In this document: positions 1 to 5,789 of the stretch, piece by piece
Layout: the number at the start of each line of letters is the position of its first letter
Position numbering within the stretch: position 1 is the first letter of the stretch
DNA from: a virus
DNA: 26,999 bases
Virus record (IMG/VR): IMGVR_UViG_3300010371_000100
Location: 1 to 26,999 of that record
Strand: one strand, 5' to 3'
Notes under the pieces: model-generated
The model's database searches: none
Told to the model about the DNA's origin: nothing
The model's input: the letters and a program-made list of their open reading frames with translations, nothing else
Translations under genes and position numbers: made by a program

Positions 1-15
1 GCGGGTTTACCCGTA

Positions 16-44
16 TTGACAACACCACCACAATCACCCATAAT
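16..44 (+). promoter_or_regulatory. sigma70-type promoter P1
   Basis: A perfect -35 box TTGACA (16-21) is followed after 17 bases by CATAAT (39-44), a 5/6 match to the -10 consensus. It would start transcription near base 51, about 20 bases before the first gene, whose ribosome site is AAAGG. A short inverted repeat (CGGG/CCCG, 2-13) lies just upstream and might be an operator or the end of an upstream terminator. Confidence 0.7.
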
Positions 45-70
45 GACATATTAACCACGAAAGGCCCAAC

Positions 71-274
71 ATGGAAACAAATAGGAATTTAAGCAGGACA
101 GCTAAGCTGACGGAAAAAGAAGTCCGGGCAATTAGGCTGGCGTATGCTCGGGGAGGATACACGCAATCGAAACTGTGCAAGATATTTGATGTTTCGATAG
201 GAACGATTGCTTCGATTGTAAGGAGGGAAACGTGGCAATGGGTTAAGGATGAGGAGCCTAATCATGAGGAATAA
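71..274 (+). CDS. Small helix-turn-helix protein (solo NUMOD-like DNA-binding domain)
   Basis: A 67-residue protein, almost entirely one helix-turn-helix unit. A leading KLTEKEV helix is followed by a helix with SKLCKIFDVS and a recognition helix GTIASIVRRETW. This layout (KLT..ev..IR, LA..F.VS, tI..I.r..tW) matches the C-terminal DNA-binding domain of phage HNH homing endonucleases, including the one at 12087-12611 here, but no nuclease domain is attached. It is the first gene after promoter P1, and the next gene's ATG (264) lies inside its 3' end, so the two are probably translationally coupled. A role as a small DNA-binding regulator is inferred; no target is visible. Confidence 0.75.
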   Translation: METNRNLSRTAKLTEKEVRAIRLAYARGGYTQSKLCKIFDVSIGTIASIVRRETWQWVKDEEPNHEE

Positions 275-671
275 AAAGGGGAACGCGAAACTCACGCGGG
301 CTGATGTAGATGGGATTCGGGCGAGGGTTCTGGTAGAAAAGTCCACTACGGTGAAGATTGAAGCGGAGAGGTTCATGGTCGGGCGGGAAACAATCCGACG
401 GGCTCTCCGAGGAGAAACATTCTGGCGAGACGGAGTTGAGGATATAGGGAGGGAAATCTCGAAAGAGGAGATTGTGGAAAGCCAGAAGAAAGTTATGGAA
501 ATGCTGGCGAGGCCAGAGGAGAAAAAAACTCCATCCTTTGACCCGCTGAAAGTTTGGCTGGAAGAAGGAAGGGAAGCCTTGGTGGAGAAGATTCAGAATG
601 ACCCACTCCGGGCGTATGCGGTAGAACCTCCGCCAGATGACATGCCGGTTAATCCCTTGGAGGAAGAATAA
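264..671 (+). CDS. Helix-turn-helix protein with extended C-terminus
   Basis: A 135-residue protein. The start at 264 is preferred over the upstream ATG at 249 because GAGGAG (251-256) sits 7 bases before it. The N-terminal 50 residues repeat the KLT..DV..IR helix-turn-helix pattern of the preceding gene, with the recognition helix near RETIRRALRGETFW, so the two genes are probably paralogous in this domain. The C-terminal 80 residues are charged and rich in Glu and Pro, without a recognised domain. Its start overlaps the previous gene by 11 bases. A DNA-binding role is inferred from the helix-turn-helix. Confidence 0.7.
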   Translation: MRNKKGNAKLTRADVDGIRARVLVEKSTTVKIEAERFMVGRETIRRALRGETFWRDGVEDIGREISKEEIVESQKKVMEMLARPEEKKTPSFDPLKVWLEEGREALVEKIQNDPLRAYAVEPPPDDMPVNPLEEE

Positions 672-672
672 C

Positions 673-939
673 GTGGCTTATAATGAAACAGGGGAAAAGG
701 CCAGGGCATTCCGCGGGGAGGTTTATAGGACGATCCTCCGGCAAATTGGCCCGGGAAAATTCCGAGTTTCAGGGAAGGTCGGGAAGATTTCCCGAATCTC
801 GCACTACTCGGTGGGGAGTCAAGCTCGAATGCTCCATGTAATGGTGCAGGATGGGCTGGCTCTCGGACATATCGAAAAGGTCGGCCCGTCCACCTATCAA
901 AGGACGGAAAAAGGAGAAAAGTATGAAACGGGAATATAG
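673..939 (+). CDS. Small winged-helix-like phage protein
   Basis: An 88-residue protein starting at GTG 673, which has a GGAGG (659-663) at suitable distance; an ATG at 637 in the same frame lies inside the previous gene and lacks a ribosome site. The C-terminal part (HVMVQDGLALGHIEKVG then STYQRTEKG) looks like the last helix and the beta-wing of a winged-helix fold, and the N-terminal part is basic. No catalytic motif is visible. It is one base beyond the previous gene and overlaps the next by 17 bases. DNA binding is possible but not demonstrated by the sequence. Confidence 0.65.
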   Translation: MAYNETGEKARAFRGEVYRTILRQIGPGKFRVSGKVGKISRISHYSVGSQARMLHVMVQDGLALGHIEKVGPSTYQRTEKGEKYETGI

Positions 940-1120
940 ACAGGAAACGTTACTCGAAGTCCTCATGCGAAGGGACAGGATGACAAAGGACGAGGCGCAA
1001 GATGCTATAGACGAGGCAAGGGAACTTGTCCTCAATGAAGGCATGGACCCGGATGAGGTCCTCCGGGAAGAATTCGGTCTTGAACCGGACTATGTGTTTG
1101 ATCTTCTGGGGGATGTATGA
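923..1120 (+). CDS. Conserved small acidic phage protein, unknown function
   Basis: A 65-residue acidic, mostly helical protein. The start at 923 is preferred over 851 because AAGGAG (911-916) lies 6 bases upstream of it. It contains the stretch DEARELVLNEGMDPDEVL and ends in EFGLEPDYVFDLL, a layout I recall from small hypothetical proteins in many proteobacterial phage early regions. No enzymatic motif is present. Its last four bases (ATGA, 1117-1120) contain the start of the next gene, which indicates translational coupling. Confidence 0.7.
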   Translation: MKREYRQETLLEVLMRRDRMTKDEAQDAIDEARELVLNEGMDPDEVLREEFGLEPDYVFDLLGDV

Positions 1121-1260
1121 CTTTCGCTCAAAAGCCACAATCGTGGCGTGACTGGCCAATTGTCCGCATGGCGCGGAGGGATTGGAACCATCCAGTCTTT
1201 TTCGCAATCTGTCTCGGGGTTATCCTCGGGGAGATTGTTTTCTATGTTTTGTCGAGATAG
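1117..1260 (+). CDS. 47-residue single-span membrane protein
   Basis: A short gene starting in an ATGA overlap with the previous stop. It encodes 47 residues: a basic Trp- and Arg-rich N-terminal half (WRDWPIVRMARRDW) and one hydrophobic helix of about 17-20 residues (FFAICLGVILGEIVFYVL), ending in SR. The positive-inside rule suggests a cytoplasmic N-terminus. Small early phage membrane proteins often act in superinfection exclusion or host takeover, but nothing specific is shown here. Confidence 0.6.
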   Translation: MTFAQKPQSWRDWPIVRMARRDWNHPVFFAICLGVILGEIVFYVLSR

Positions 1261-1269
1261 GAGTGAATC

Positions 1270-1399
1270 ATGAATCCAGACGTTAAAGCTAAATGGATTG
1301 CCGCATCTGGTCAACAGGCAGTCCTCACTAGACGGCTTAAACGACAAAACAGGGCTTTCCTTCAAAGAAATCGCTGACATCATTGAGGCCCAACTATGA
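1270..1399 (+). pseudogene. Remnant of a small conserved phage gene with an internal frameshifting deletion
   Basis: From ATG 1270 the frame reads MNPDVKAKWIAA, a typical start of a common phage protein of roughly 100 residues. It then runs off into unrelated residues and stops at 1377. The frame ending at 1397-1399 encodes LNDKTGLSFKEIADIIEAQL, the typical C-terminus of the same family. The two ends are in different frames, and most of the middle (in relatives a Cys-containing CCLGVLCD stretch, from memory) is missing. The simplest reading is a deletion with a junction near 1303-1322. The old stop still overlaps the next gene's ATG (1396), so the remnant keeps its place in the translational chain. 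Confidence 0.65.
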
Positions 1400-1596
1400 A
1401 AAACCCCTTCCGCAAAATCACAATAGAGGAGAAAATCGCCACTCTCCTCGAAAGAAACGCGCATAGGCTATTTGAAGCCCATCTCGCGTCAATCGAGCAC
1501 AATCACTATATCCAACGAATCGAGAAGGAAATTGCTTTCCTGCGACAAGGGCAACGGATCATAGATGTTCAAAAGGAATCTCCCAATGATGACTAA
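1396..1596 (+). CDS. Small charged helical protein, unknown
   Basis: A 66-residue protein starting in an ATGA overlap with the remnant gene upstream; GAGG (1384-1387) is the likely ribosome site. It is rich in charged residues with leucine and isoleucine at helical spacing (EEKIATLLERNAHRLFEAHL, then IQRIEKEIAFLRQ), so a short coiled coil is likely. I do not recognise the family. The next gene starts 11 bases before its end. Confidence 0.6.
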   Translation: MKNPFRKITIEEKIATLLERNAHRLFEAHLASIEHNHYIQRIEKEIAFLRQGQRIIDVQKESPNDD

Positions 1597-1759
1597 GCAA
1601 GAACTCGAAAATGCAGTTTTCTGGGATGACTTCCTCTGCCCATCCTGCGAGACAATTGAGGAGGAATCTACCTGCTCAAATTGCGGAGAGGAATGCATCC
1701 CTGCAGCAACCGCCCTGAAAATCCTTTCGATGATTGAGCCAGACGGGCTGGAATTCTAA
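1586..1759 (+). CDS. Small zinc-finger-like protein
   Basis: A 57-residue protein. The start at 1586 is preferred because AAGGAA (1573-1578) is 7 bases upstream; an in-frame ATG at 1565 has no ribosome site. It contains CPSC and then CSNCGEEC, so four to five cysteines can form one zinc-ribbon-like site. The rest is acidic. It is the last gene of the P1 run, and promoter P2 follows immediately. Function unknown; small zinc ribbons in phages often contact host proteins or nucleic acids, which is only a general expectation. Confidence 0.65.
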   Translation: MMTKQELENAVFWDDFLCPSCETIEEESTCSNCGEECIPAATALKILSMIEPDGLEF

Positions 1760-1770
1760 AAAATTCCTAT

Positions 1771-1799
1771 TTGACAAAATCAACCCGATTGGGTATAAT
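1771..1799 (+). promoter_or_regulatory. Consensus sigma70 promoter P2
   Basis: TTGACA (1771-1776) and TATAAT (1794-1799) match both consensus boxes exactly with the optimal 17-base spacer. The sequence just upstream, ATTCCTATTTGACAAA, recurs at promoter P3. The predicted start of transcription is near 1806. It drives the 208-residue gene at 1860. Confidence 0.88.
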
Positions 1800-1804
1800 C
1801 ACAA

Positions 1805-1842
1805 TTCACGGTTCACGGCGGGCACCGTTTTCAAGTCCCGCC
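1805..1842 (+). promoter_or_regulatory. Tandem 7-base repeat and leader hairpin at P2
   Basis: TTCACGG occurs twice head to tail (1805-1811 and 1812-1818), exactly over the predicted transcription start of P2, which suits a repressor site. It is followed by a GGCGGG (1817-1822)/CCCGCC (1837-1842) stem with a 14-base loop, ending 5 bases before the AAGGAG ribosome site (1848-1853). The stem may protect the transcript or regulate translation. Confidence 0.45.
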
Positions 1843-1859
1843 AATCAAGGAGTCTCATT

Positions 1860-2486
1860 ATGAGCGAAGTTATCGAAAGTACGGCTACGCCGAAGGCAAA
1901 GACGGAATACACGGAAGTAGCTATGGAGGATGGCCGGAAGGTCAAGTTTGCGGGGAAGCGGCAGGTTGACAAGACGGTCGTGACGGATGAAGAAGCGGGA
2001 AACGTTACTGTTCGCTTCGACTTCCGGAATGGGCGTACTCTGTCTATTTCCTCGGAAGATCTGCCCGACCAAACCTGCCTCGCAGCCCTTGGCCACGGAA
2101 TCTCGCAGAAGTGTGGGGATGAATACTCCGGTGTAAAGGACGTGGATGATATGGTCCTGGCCGTCGAGGACATGATCGCTCGCCTGACCCGAGGTGACTG
2201 GTCCGCTCCGCGCGAATCTTCGGATTCGTTCTCTGGTGCGTCTGTCGTCATCCGGGCAATCTGCGAAGTTACCGGCAAGTCCGTGGAAGAAGTCAAAGCA
2301 TTCCTCCAAGGCAAGATCGACGCGGCAGAGAAGCGCGGAGAGAAGCTTTCCCGAAACGAACTCTATCGTTCCTTCCGCGCGGCATCCTCGAAAACTGGCC
2401 AAGTCATCGCCCGTCTCGAACAGGAAGCTCTGGCGAAATCTTCCAAGGTTTCCGCAGCCGATCTCCTGGACGAACTGAACGGGTAA
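1860..2486 (+). CDS. Conserved phage protein of 208 residues, unknown function
   Basis: The start at 1860 is set by AAGGAG (1848-1853); the frame is open further upstream but runs through the promoter. The N-terminal 45 residues are polar. Residues 45-110 look like a compact beta-rich domain (VRFDFRNGRTLSISSEDLP). The C-terminal half is helical and charged (KSVEEVKAFLQGKIDAAEKR), ending in ADLLDELNG. No catalytic motif is recognised. It stands alone between the strongest promoter of the window and a structured terminator region, which implies high, separate expression. A DNA- or protein-binding early role is possible but unsupported. Confidence 0.75.
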   Translation: MSEVIESTATPKAKTEYTEVAMEDGRKVKFAGKRQVDKTVVTDEEAGNVTVRFDFRNGRTLSISSEDLPDQTCLAALGHGISQKCGDEYSGVKDVDDMVLAVEDMIARLTRGDWSAPRESSDSFSGASVVIRAICEVTGKSVEEVKAFLQGKIDAAEKRGEKLSRNELYRSFRAASSKTGQVIARLEQEALAKSSKVSAADLLDELNG

Positions 2487-2599
2487 GGAGAGCCCTAAAG
2501 GTAGGGAATCCGCGAGGGTTCCCCTCCTCTAGGCCTTTTCCGCAATGGAGAAGGGCCGAGTTGGTCTGGATGAATTGAACCTCCACCAGACTGGCGCCA
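2486..2599 (+). other. Structured intergenic region with consecutive hairpins
   Basis: The 197-base gap 2487-2683 is not coding. Hairpin 1: GGGAATCC (2504-2511) with GGGTTCCC (2516-2523), an 8-bp stem (one G-U) closed by the GNRA tetraloop GCGA, inside an outer AGGAG/CTCCT pairing (2486-2490 with 2524-2528). Hairpin 2: GGCCTTTTCC (2532-2541) with 2547-2557, ten pairs, one bulged G and a 5-base loop. Hairpin 3: GTCTGG (2564-2569) with CCAGAC (2586-2591). A C4/G4 stem and U8 tract follow. It could be a small RNA, a leader or a complex terminator. Confidence 0.5.
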
Positions 2600-2623
2600 C
2601 CCCGAGGAAGGGGAGTTTTTTTT
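2600..2623 (+). terminator. Likely Rho-independent terminator
   Basis: CCCC (2600-2603), a six-base loop and GGGG (2610-2613) are followed by AG and eight T residues (2616-2623). The stem alone is short (4 bp), but it is the last of a series of hairpins after the 208-residue gene, so termination at the U8 tract is probable. Confidence 0.6.
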
Positions 2624-2683
2624 GTCTCCTTCTTCCCTTCCTCGGCAAGTGGTTTTCTTCGGGGGCTCATTAGGAGGTTTATT

Positions 2684-2938
2684 ATGGAAACTAAAATGGA
2701 TCTTGGAGGGATTCGGCTCCTCGTGTCGTATGACTACGACCCAGGAAGGCCTGCATCTGGCCCCTACGCACCGGAGTATCCTACACTTGAAGTAGAGGAT
2801 ATTTCAGTATGGGTGACAGGTGACTGTATCCCTCTCCTCGACCTAATCGAAGAGGTAGGAGGCTTGGATTCCTTCAAAAGGCATCTGCTCGTTCATCTGG
2901 AAAAGAGGGGAGAACTGCGAGGAGGAGGAAAGGCATGA
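2684..2938 (+). CDS. Small conserved phage protein, unknown
   Basis: An 84-residue protein with a strong AGGAGG site about 8 bases before the ATG. The N-terminal part predicts beta strands (GIRLLVSYDYDPGRP, then LEVEDISVWVTGD) followed by a C-terminal helix (CIPLLDLIEEVGG). The pattern 'VSYDYDPG..., PE.P.LE...I' is familiar from small hypothetical proteins of proteobacterial phages. Its stop overlaps the next gene's ATG (2935-2938). No promoter is visible directly upstream, so it probably depends on read-through from P2. Confidence 0.7.
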   Translation: METKMDLGGIRLLVSYDYDPGRPASGPYAPEYPTLEVEDISVWVTGDCIPLLDLIEEVGGLDSFKRHLLVHLEKRGELRGGGKA

Positions 2939-4002
2939 CCGCCCACATCAAAGGCTGCCCGCAGCCAGACCCGCCCGAGCTTGTCATGCGGGCGGATGGA
3001 TACCACTATCGAACGGAGGATGAGATGAAAGAACTGACGGACGAGCAGATTAAAGATGTGTTCCGTTTGAATCCTTGGCACAACGGACAGTATGAAGTTC
3101 AATTGGCCCGTGCAATCATCGCCGCCGACCGCGACCTCAACTCGGCTGACCGAAAGACGGAACTGCTGCAACAGGCCCATGACCGCGCGCACGCGGAAGT
3201 GTTGCGGCTTTCTGAACGACTCAGGAAATACGAGCCGGGGCACAGCATGCACTTGAATGCAGCCCCGGCTGACCGGGATGTGATGCGGCAGGCTCCCGAA
3301 GGGTGGAAGCTGGCGCCGATTGAGCCAAATCTCGACCAATACAACGCCGCGTGCCGGGCTTATGTGGACTGGCAGGCTAAATGTCAAGAGGAAGCCAGAG
3401 CCCATGAAAATGAGCCGAGCGAATCTTGGTTCTACTCCCAGCCACACTTTACGCACACCGATGTTTACATCGCAATGCTTGCCGCCGCACCCACACCACC
3501 AGCCGAGCAACCCATCGACATGGTGCTGCACTGCCCGAAGTGCGGGATGCAGCACATTGACGCGCCAGAATCAGAACCCACTACCTATACCGATGGGCGG
3601 CATGAAACTGTGTGGAGAAATCCAGCCCACCGCTCGCACTTGTGCCACGGTTGCGGGTATATCTGGCGCCCCGCTGACGTGCCCACCAATGGTGTGGCTG
3701 CGATCAAGACCAAGGGTAAAGACGACTCCCCGCCAGTCGAGCAGCAGGAAGAGCAGGAGCCGGTCGGGTACCGCTACCGTTTTCGCGACCCGATAACAGG
3801 CGACCCTGTATGGCGCTATAGCTCGGGGCCATGGAATGGTCAGTGCTGCTACGAGACGCAGCCGCTTTACGACCATCCTTCCCCATCCCTCTCCGAGCTT
3901 CGGGCCAAGGTGGAGGCAATGCGGCCTCGTGGCGCAGCAGGAAACCTTCTACTTGTTGCTGACGTGCTGGCAGAAATCGACAAGATGGGAGACCGGCCAT
4001 GA
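2935..4002 (+). CDS. Modular mosaic phage protein with zinc ribbon
   Basis: A 355-residue protein made of modules found in varied combinations in proteobacterial phages and prophages. It has an N-terminal charged helical part with a coiled coil around residues 75-100, an APEGWKLAPIEP segment, an AMLAAAPTPPAEQP linker, and a zinc-ribbon segment near residues 198-250 (CPKCGMQHID, later CHGCGYIWRP). The last module is EPVGYRYRFRDPITGDPVW...QPLYDHPSP, followed by a C-terminal helix. The function of these modules is unknown to me. The gene is GC-richer than its surroundings and overlaps both neighbours by 4 bases. Confidence 0.7.
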   Translation: MTAHIKGCPQPDPPELVMRADGYHYRTEDEMKELTDEQIKDVFRLNPWHNGQYEVQLARAIIAADRDLNSADRKTELLQQAHDRAHAEVLRLSERLRKYEPGHSMHLNAAPADRDVMRQAPEGWKLAPIEPNLDQYNAACRAYVDWQAKCQEEARAHENEPSESWFYSQPHFTHTDVYIAMLAAAPTPPAEQPIDMVLHCPKCGMQHIDAPESEPTTYTDGRHETVWRNPAHRSHLCHGCGYIWRPADVPTNGVAAIKTKGKDDSPPVEQQEEQEPVGYRYRFRDPITGDPVWRYSSGPWNGQCCYETQPLYDHPSPSLSELRAKVEAMRPRGAAGNLLLVADVLAEIDKMGDRP

Positions 4003-4529
4003 GCGAGGATACGTACTATCCCCTTCGCTGTTTGTATTGCGGGGCCGAGGACCATACTATGCTGCAATGCCAAAAGACAAGACCTGCTGACTGGAAGCCG
4101 TCGCCTAGCCCCTCGTACTTCTCATTGTCAAGCAACGCTTCCCTGCCAGCACCGCAGGGAGTGGCGGAGGTGATGGAGTTGGTTGACGACTACGGGAAAA
4201 GAGTTGTTCACGATCAAGAGTGTGACTGTATTGATGACAGGGAAGCAAAAAGAAGGTTGTCCTGCATTGAACAAGCCATCACCGCCATCATGCAGGAGCG
4301 GGATGCGCTCAAAGCCCGCGTGGCCGAGCTTGAGGGTGACGTGGCGCGGGATGCTGCGCGGTATCGGTGGCTGCGCATGCAGGACTGGTTTGATAACACG
4401 TTATGCGTGTTGCGCGAACCAAAGAATATATTCACCGGAGGCATAATCCTCGGGGAAGATTGCCCGTCGGGAGGCCGTCTGGATAATGCCATCGACGCCG
4501 CCATTGCCGCCAGCAAGGAGGCGCCATGA
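3999..4529 (+). CDS. Modular phage protein with CxxC and coiled coil
   Basis: A 176-residue protein starting in an ATGA overlap. The N-terminal 25 residues hold CLYCGAEDHTMLQC, a probable zinc-binding site. The middle has a coiled coil (residues 95-115, with ALKARVAELEGDV), and the C-terminal part reads DAARYRWLRMQDWFD, then CPSGGRLDNAIDAAIAAS. This last module recurs in small phage proteins of Gram-negative hosts as far as I recall. The gene belongs to the GC-rich block 2935-4756. No enzymatic function can be assigned. Confidence 0.68.
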   Translation: MSEDTYYPLRCLYCGAEDHTMLQCQKTRPADWKPSPSPSYFSLSSNASLPAPQGVAEVMELVDDYGKRVVHDQECDCIDDREAKRRLSCIEQAITAIMQERDALKARVAELEGDVARDAARYRWLRMQDWFDNTLCVLREPKNIFTGGIILGEDCPSGGRLDNAIDAAIAASKEAP

Positions 4530-4756
4530 ACGACATCCACATTCACATCAACCGACCTACCGGCTACTACATTGGCCAGGTGAGGCGCCACGGCGCGCGC
4601 CGCTGGCAAGACGTGACGGGGAGATGCAAGAGCACCGAGAGCGCGCTGTCGCTGGCTGCGAGCGACATGGACGGATTCCATCGGGCTCGCGTGCTGTTCA
4701 TCGACGCCTCTGGCTACTACGACCCTCGCGTGGTCACGGAGGCGAAAAGAAAATAA
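4526..4756 (+). CDS. Small basic phage protein, unknown
   Basis: A 76-residue basic protein starting in an ATGA overlap with the previous gene. It begins MNDIHIHINRPTGYYIGQVRR and appears to be a short alternating beta-strand and helix fold ending in a basic tail. The final codons lie just before promoter P3. I do not recognise a family. An alternative frame beginning at 4486 has no ribosome site and is rejected. Confidence 0.6.
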   Translation: MNDIHIHINRPTGYYIGQVRRHGARRWQDVTGRCKSTESALSLAASDMDGFHRARVLFIDASGYYDPRVVTEAKRK

Positions 4757-4763
4757 TTCCTAT

Positions 4764-4792
4764 TTGACAAATGGGCGGCGATGGTATATAAT
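4764..4792 (+). promoter_or_regulatory. Consensus sigma70 promoter P3
   Basis: TTGACA (4764-4769) and TATAAT (4787-4792) with a 17-base spacer, both perfect. The upstream flank repeats the ATTCCTATTTGACAAA string of P2. Predicted transcription start is near 4799. It heads the run 4838-8778, which includes the nuclease, MazG-like and ATPase genes. Confidence 0.88.
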
Positions 4793-4824
4793 GTCCACCA
4801 TACCCGTTCGTATTATGTCCATCA
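4787..4824 (+). repeat. Imperfect direct repeat over the P3 start site
   Basis: TATAATGTCCACCA (4787-4800) and TATTATGTCCATCA (4811-4824) match at 12 of 14 positions with a 24-base period. The first copy contains the -10 box. The arrangement could be a two-site operator or an accidental duplication. Confidence 0.35.
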
Positions 4825-4837
4825 CTTAGGAGGTTCC

Positions 4838-5071
4838 ATGTTATTCACTCTTCACAAACTCCCCGACCGTCAGGTCATCTTACCAGCTTCCCTGTCCTTC
4901 ACACCAGAGTGGATCGATTACCCGCCCCTTAGTGTAGTAGAAGAAGATTCCTGGATTGCGGCTAAGGAATCATTCGGATTTCCTCTGACCTACCTCCAAC
5001 GCCGGATTCTCCTTGAAGGCCCCCAAGTAGTCGGCCGGGCAATCTTTTCCTCCTCTTCCTCCTATGCCTAG
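4838..5071 (+). CDS. Small protein, unknown
   Basis: A 77-residue protein whose start at 4838 is fixed by AGGAGG (4828-4833); the frame is open upstream through the promoter. It begins MLFTLHKLPDRQVILPASLSF and has a central acidic part and a C-terminal serine run (SSSSS). I do not recognise the family. It is the first gene after promoter P3 and its end overlaps the next frame by 8 bases. Confidence 0.62.
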   Translation: MLFTLHKLPDRQVILPASLSFTPEWIDYPPLSVVEEDSWIAAKESFGFPLTYLQRRILLEGPQVVGRAIFSSSSSYA

Positions 5072-5345
5072 GCATCCCTCCCTTGTGCCTATGCGGCACA
5101 TCCATACGACTATTCCAGAGCCGTTGTGGGATGAACTCGAAGCTCACCTCCATTCGTCTCTGGAAGGAGGAATCCCGCGAGGGGATTTCCAGTCCCTCCT
5201 CGTTCGATTAATCCGCCAGCACCTGTCGCACCAAGAACTCGATTTATCCCCTTTCCTTTCCCTGATGCCAGGGGAGGCTACCGTTCTCGCAGACCCTCGT
5301 GTCATTTCTTCCCTTCTCAACCACCTAACCAAGGAAACATCATGA
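5064..5345 (+). CDS. Small phage protein resembling ribbon-helix-helix proteins
   Basis: The frame from 5064 encodes 93 residues; a second ATG at 5091 gives 84 residues and starts directly at the conserved part. Neither has a clear ribosome site, so translation is probably coupled to the previous gene. The core RHIHTTIPEPLWDELEAHL resembles the strand plus first helix of a ribbon-helix-helix DNA-binding fold, followed by a second helix (FQSLLVRLIRQHL). The C-terminal 40 residues are unrelated to that fold. Related short proteins occur in many phage early regions as far as I recall. DNA binding is plausible, not shown. Confidence 0.6.
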   Translation: MPRHPSLVPMRHIHTTIPEPLWDELEAHLHSSLEGGIPRGDFQSLLVRLIRQHLSHQELDLSPFLSLMPGEATVLADPRVISSLLNHLTKETS

Positions 5346-5581
5346 ATGTCAAGGAAATACATATCCGCCGCCAAGCTTCCTACGAAAAAAACCCCGGAAT
5401 GCTTACAGGAACCATCAGCTTCGTGCACGGCATAGGAGAAGTAACAGTAAACATTTCCGAAGGACAGACCAACCAAATGATTGCTCTCCTCGCAGATGCC
5501 TTAGTTGAAACTGCCAAGCTAGTCGGCAAGACAATGACGACCGAAATCCTCGAACAAACCAAAGCCCTTCCAAAATCATGA
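5342..5581 (+). CDS. Small conserved phage protein, unknown
   Basis: A 79-residue protein starting in an ATGA overlap. It has the pattern VKEIHIRRQASYE..PG.L.G.I.F, then a beta strand (EVTVNISEG) and a long helix with LLADALVETAKLV. This strand-helix layout is familiar from a widespread family of small phage early proteins of unknown function. It is followed by another ATGA overlap, so it belongs to a translationally coupled string of genes. Confidence 0.7.
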   Translation: MNVKEIHIRRQASYEKNPGMLTGTISFVHGIGEVTVNISEGQTNQMIALLADALVETAKLVGKTMTTEILEQTKALPKS

Positions 5582-5787
5582 GCCCAGACCTCACCTCCAA
5601 AATTACCCTTTGGCGTGCGAAGGCTGTCGAGGGAACTCTTACCCTGGAAGAAATGAAGGAAGCAATTCAGCTTCTTCGCGGGGAAAGAGTCTCCGCTGCA
5701 CAAGCATCCGACAAGGCGCGCAGAACCAAAGCGATCAAAGCAATCCCCACGGCGGATGATCTTCTCAAAGAACTTGGAGAACTTTAA
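5578..5787 (+). CDS. Small helical phage protein, unknown
   Basis: A 69-residue basic and helical protein starting in an ATGA overlap. The segment LTLEEMKEAIQLLRGERVSAA and the C-terminal motif ADDLLKELGEL are typical of a family often found next to the preceding gene in phage genomes, from memory. No catalytic residues are evident. Its function may be linked to the neighbouring nuclease and recombination genes, but this rests only on position. Confidence 0.7.
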   Translation: MSPDLTSKITLWRAKAVEGTLTLEEMKEAIQLLRGERVSAAQASDKARRTKAIKAIPTADDLLKELGEL

Positions 5788-5789
5788 TC

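Noticed and set aside
1799-2402. Two long - strand ORFs opposite the 208-residue gene
   Set aside because: The + strand gene has consensus promoter, ribosome site and terminator; the - frames have none.
2486-2623. tRNA gene in the structured intergenic region
   Set aside because: No acceptor stem of 7 bp, no TTCGAAT/TTCAAAT T-loop and no CCA-like end; stems do not form a cloverleaf.
2893-3555. 220-codon - strand ORF
   Set aside because: Antisense to the modular zinc-ribbon gene, whose motifs (CPKCG, CHGCG) are clear on the + strand; a GC-rich shadow frame.
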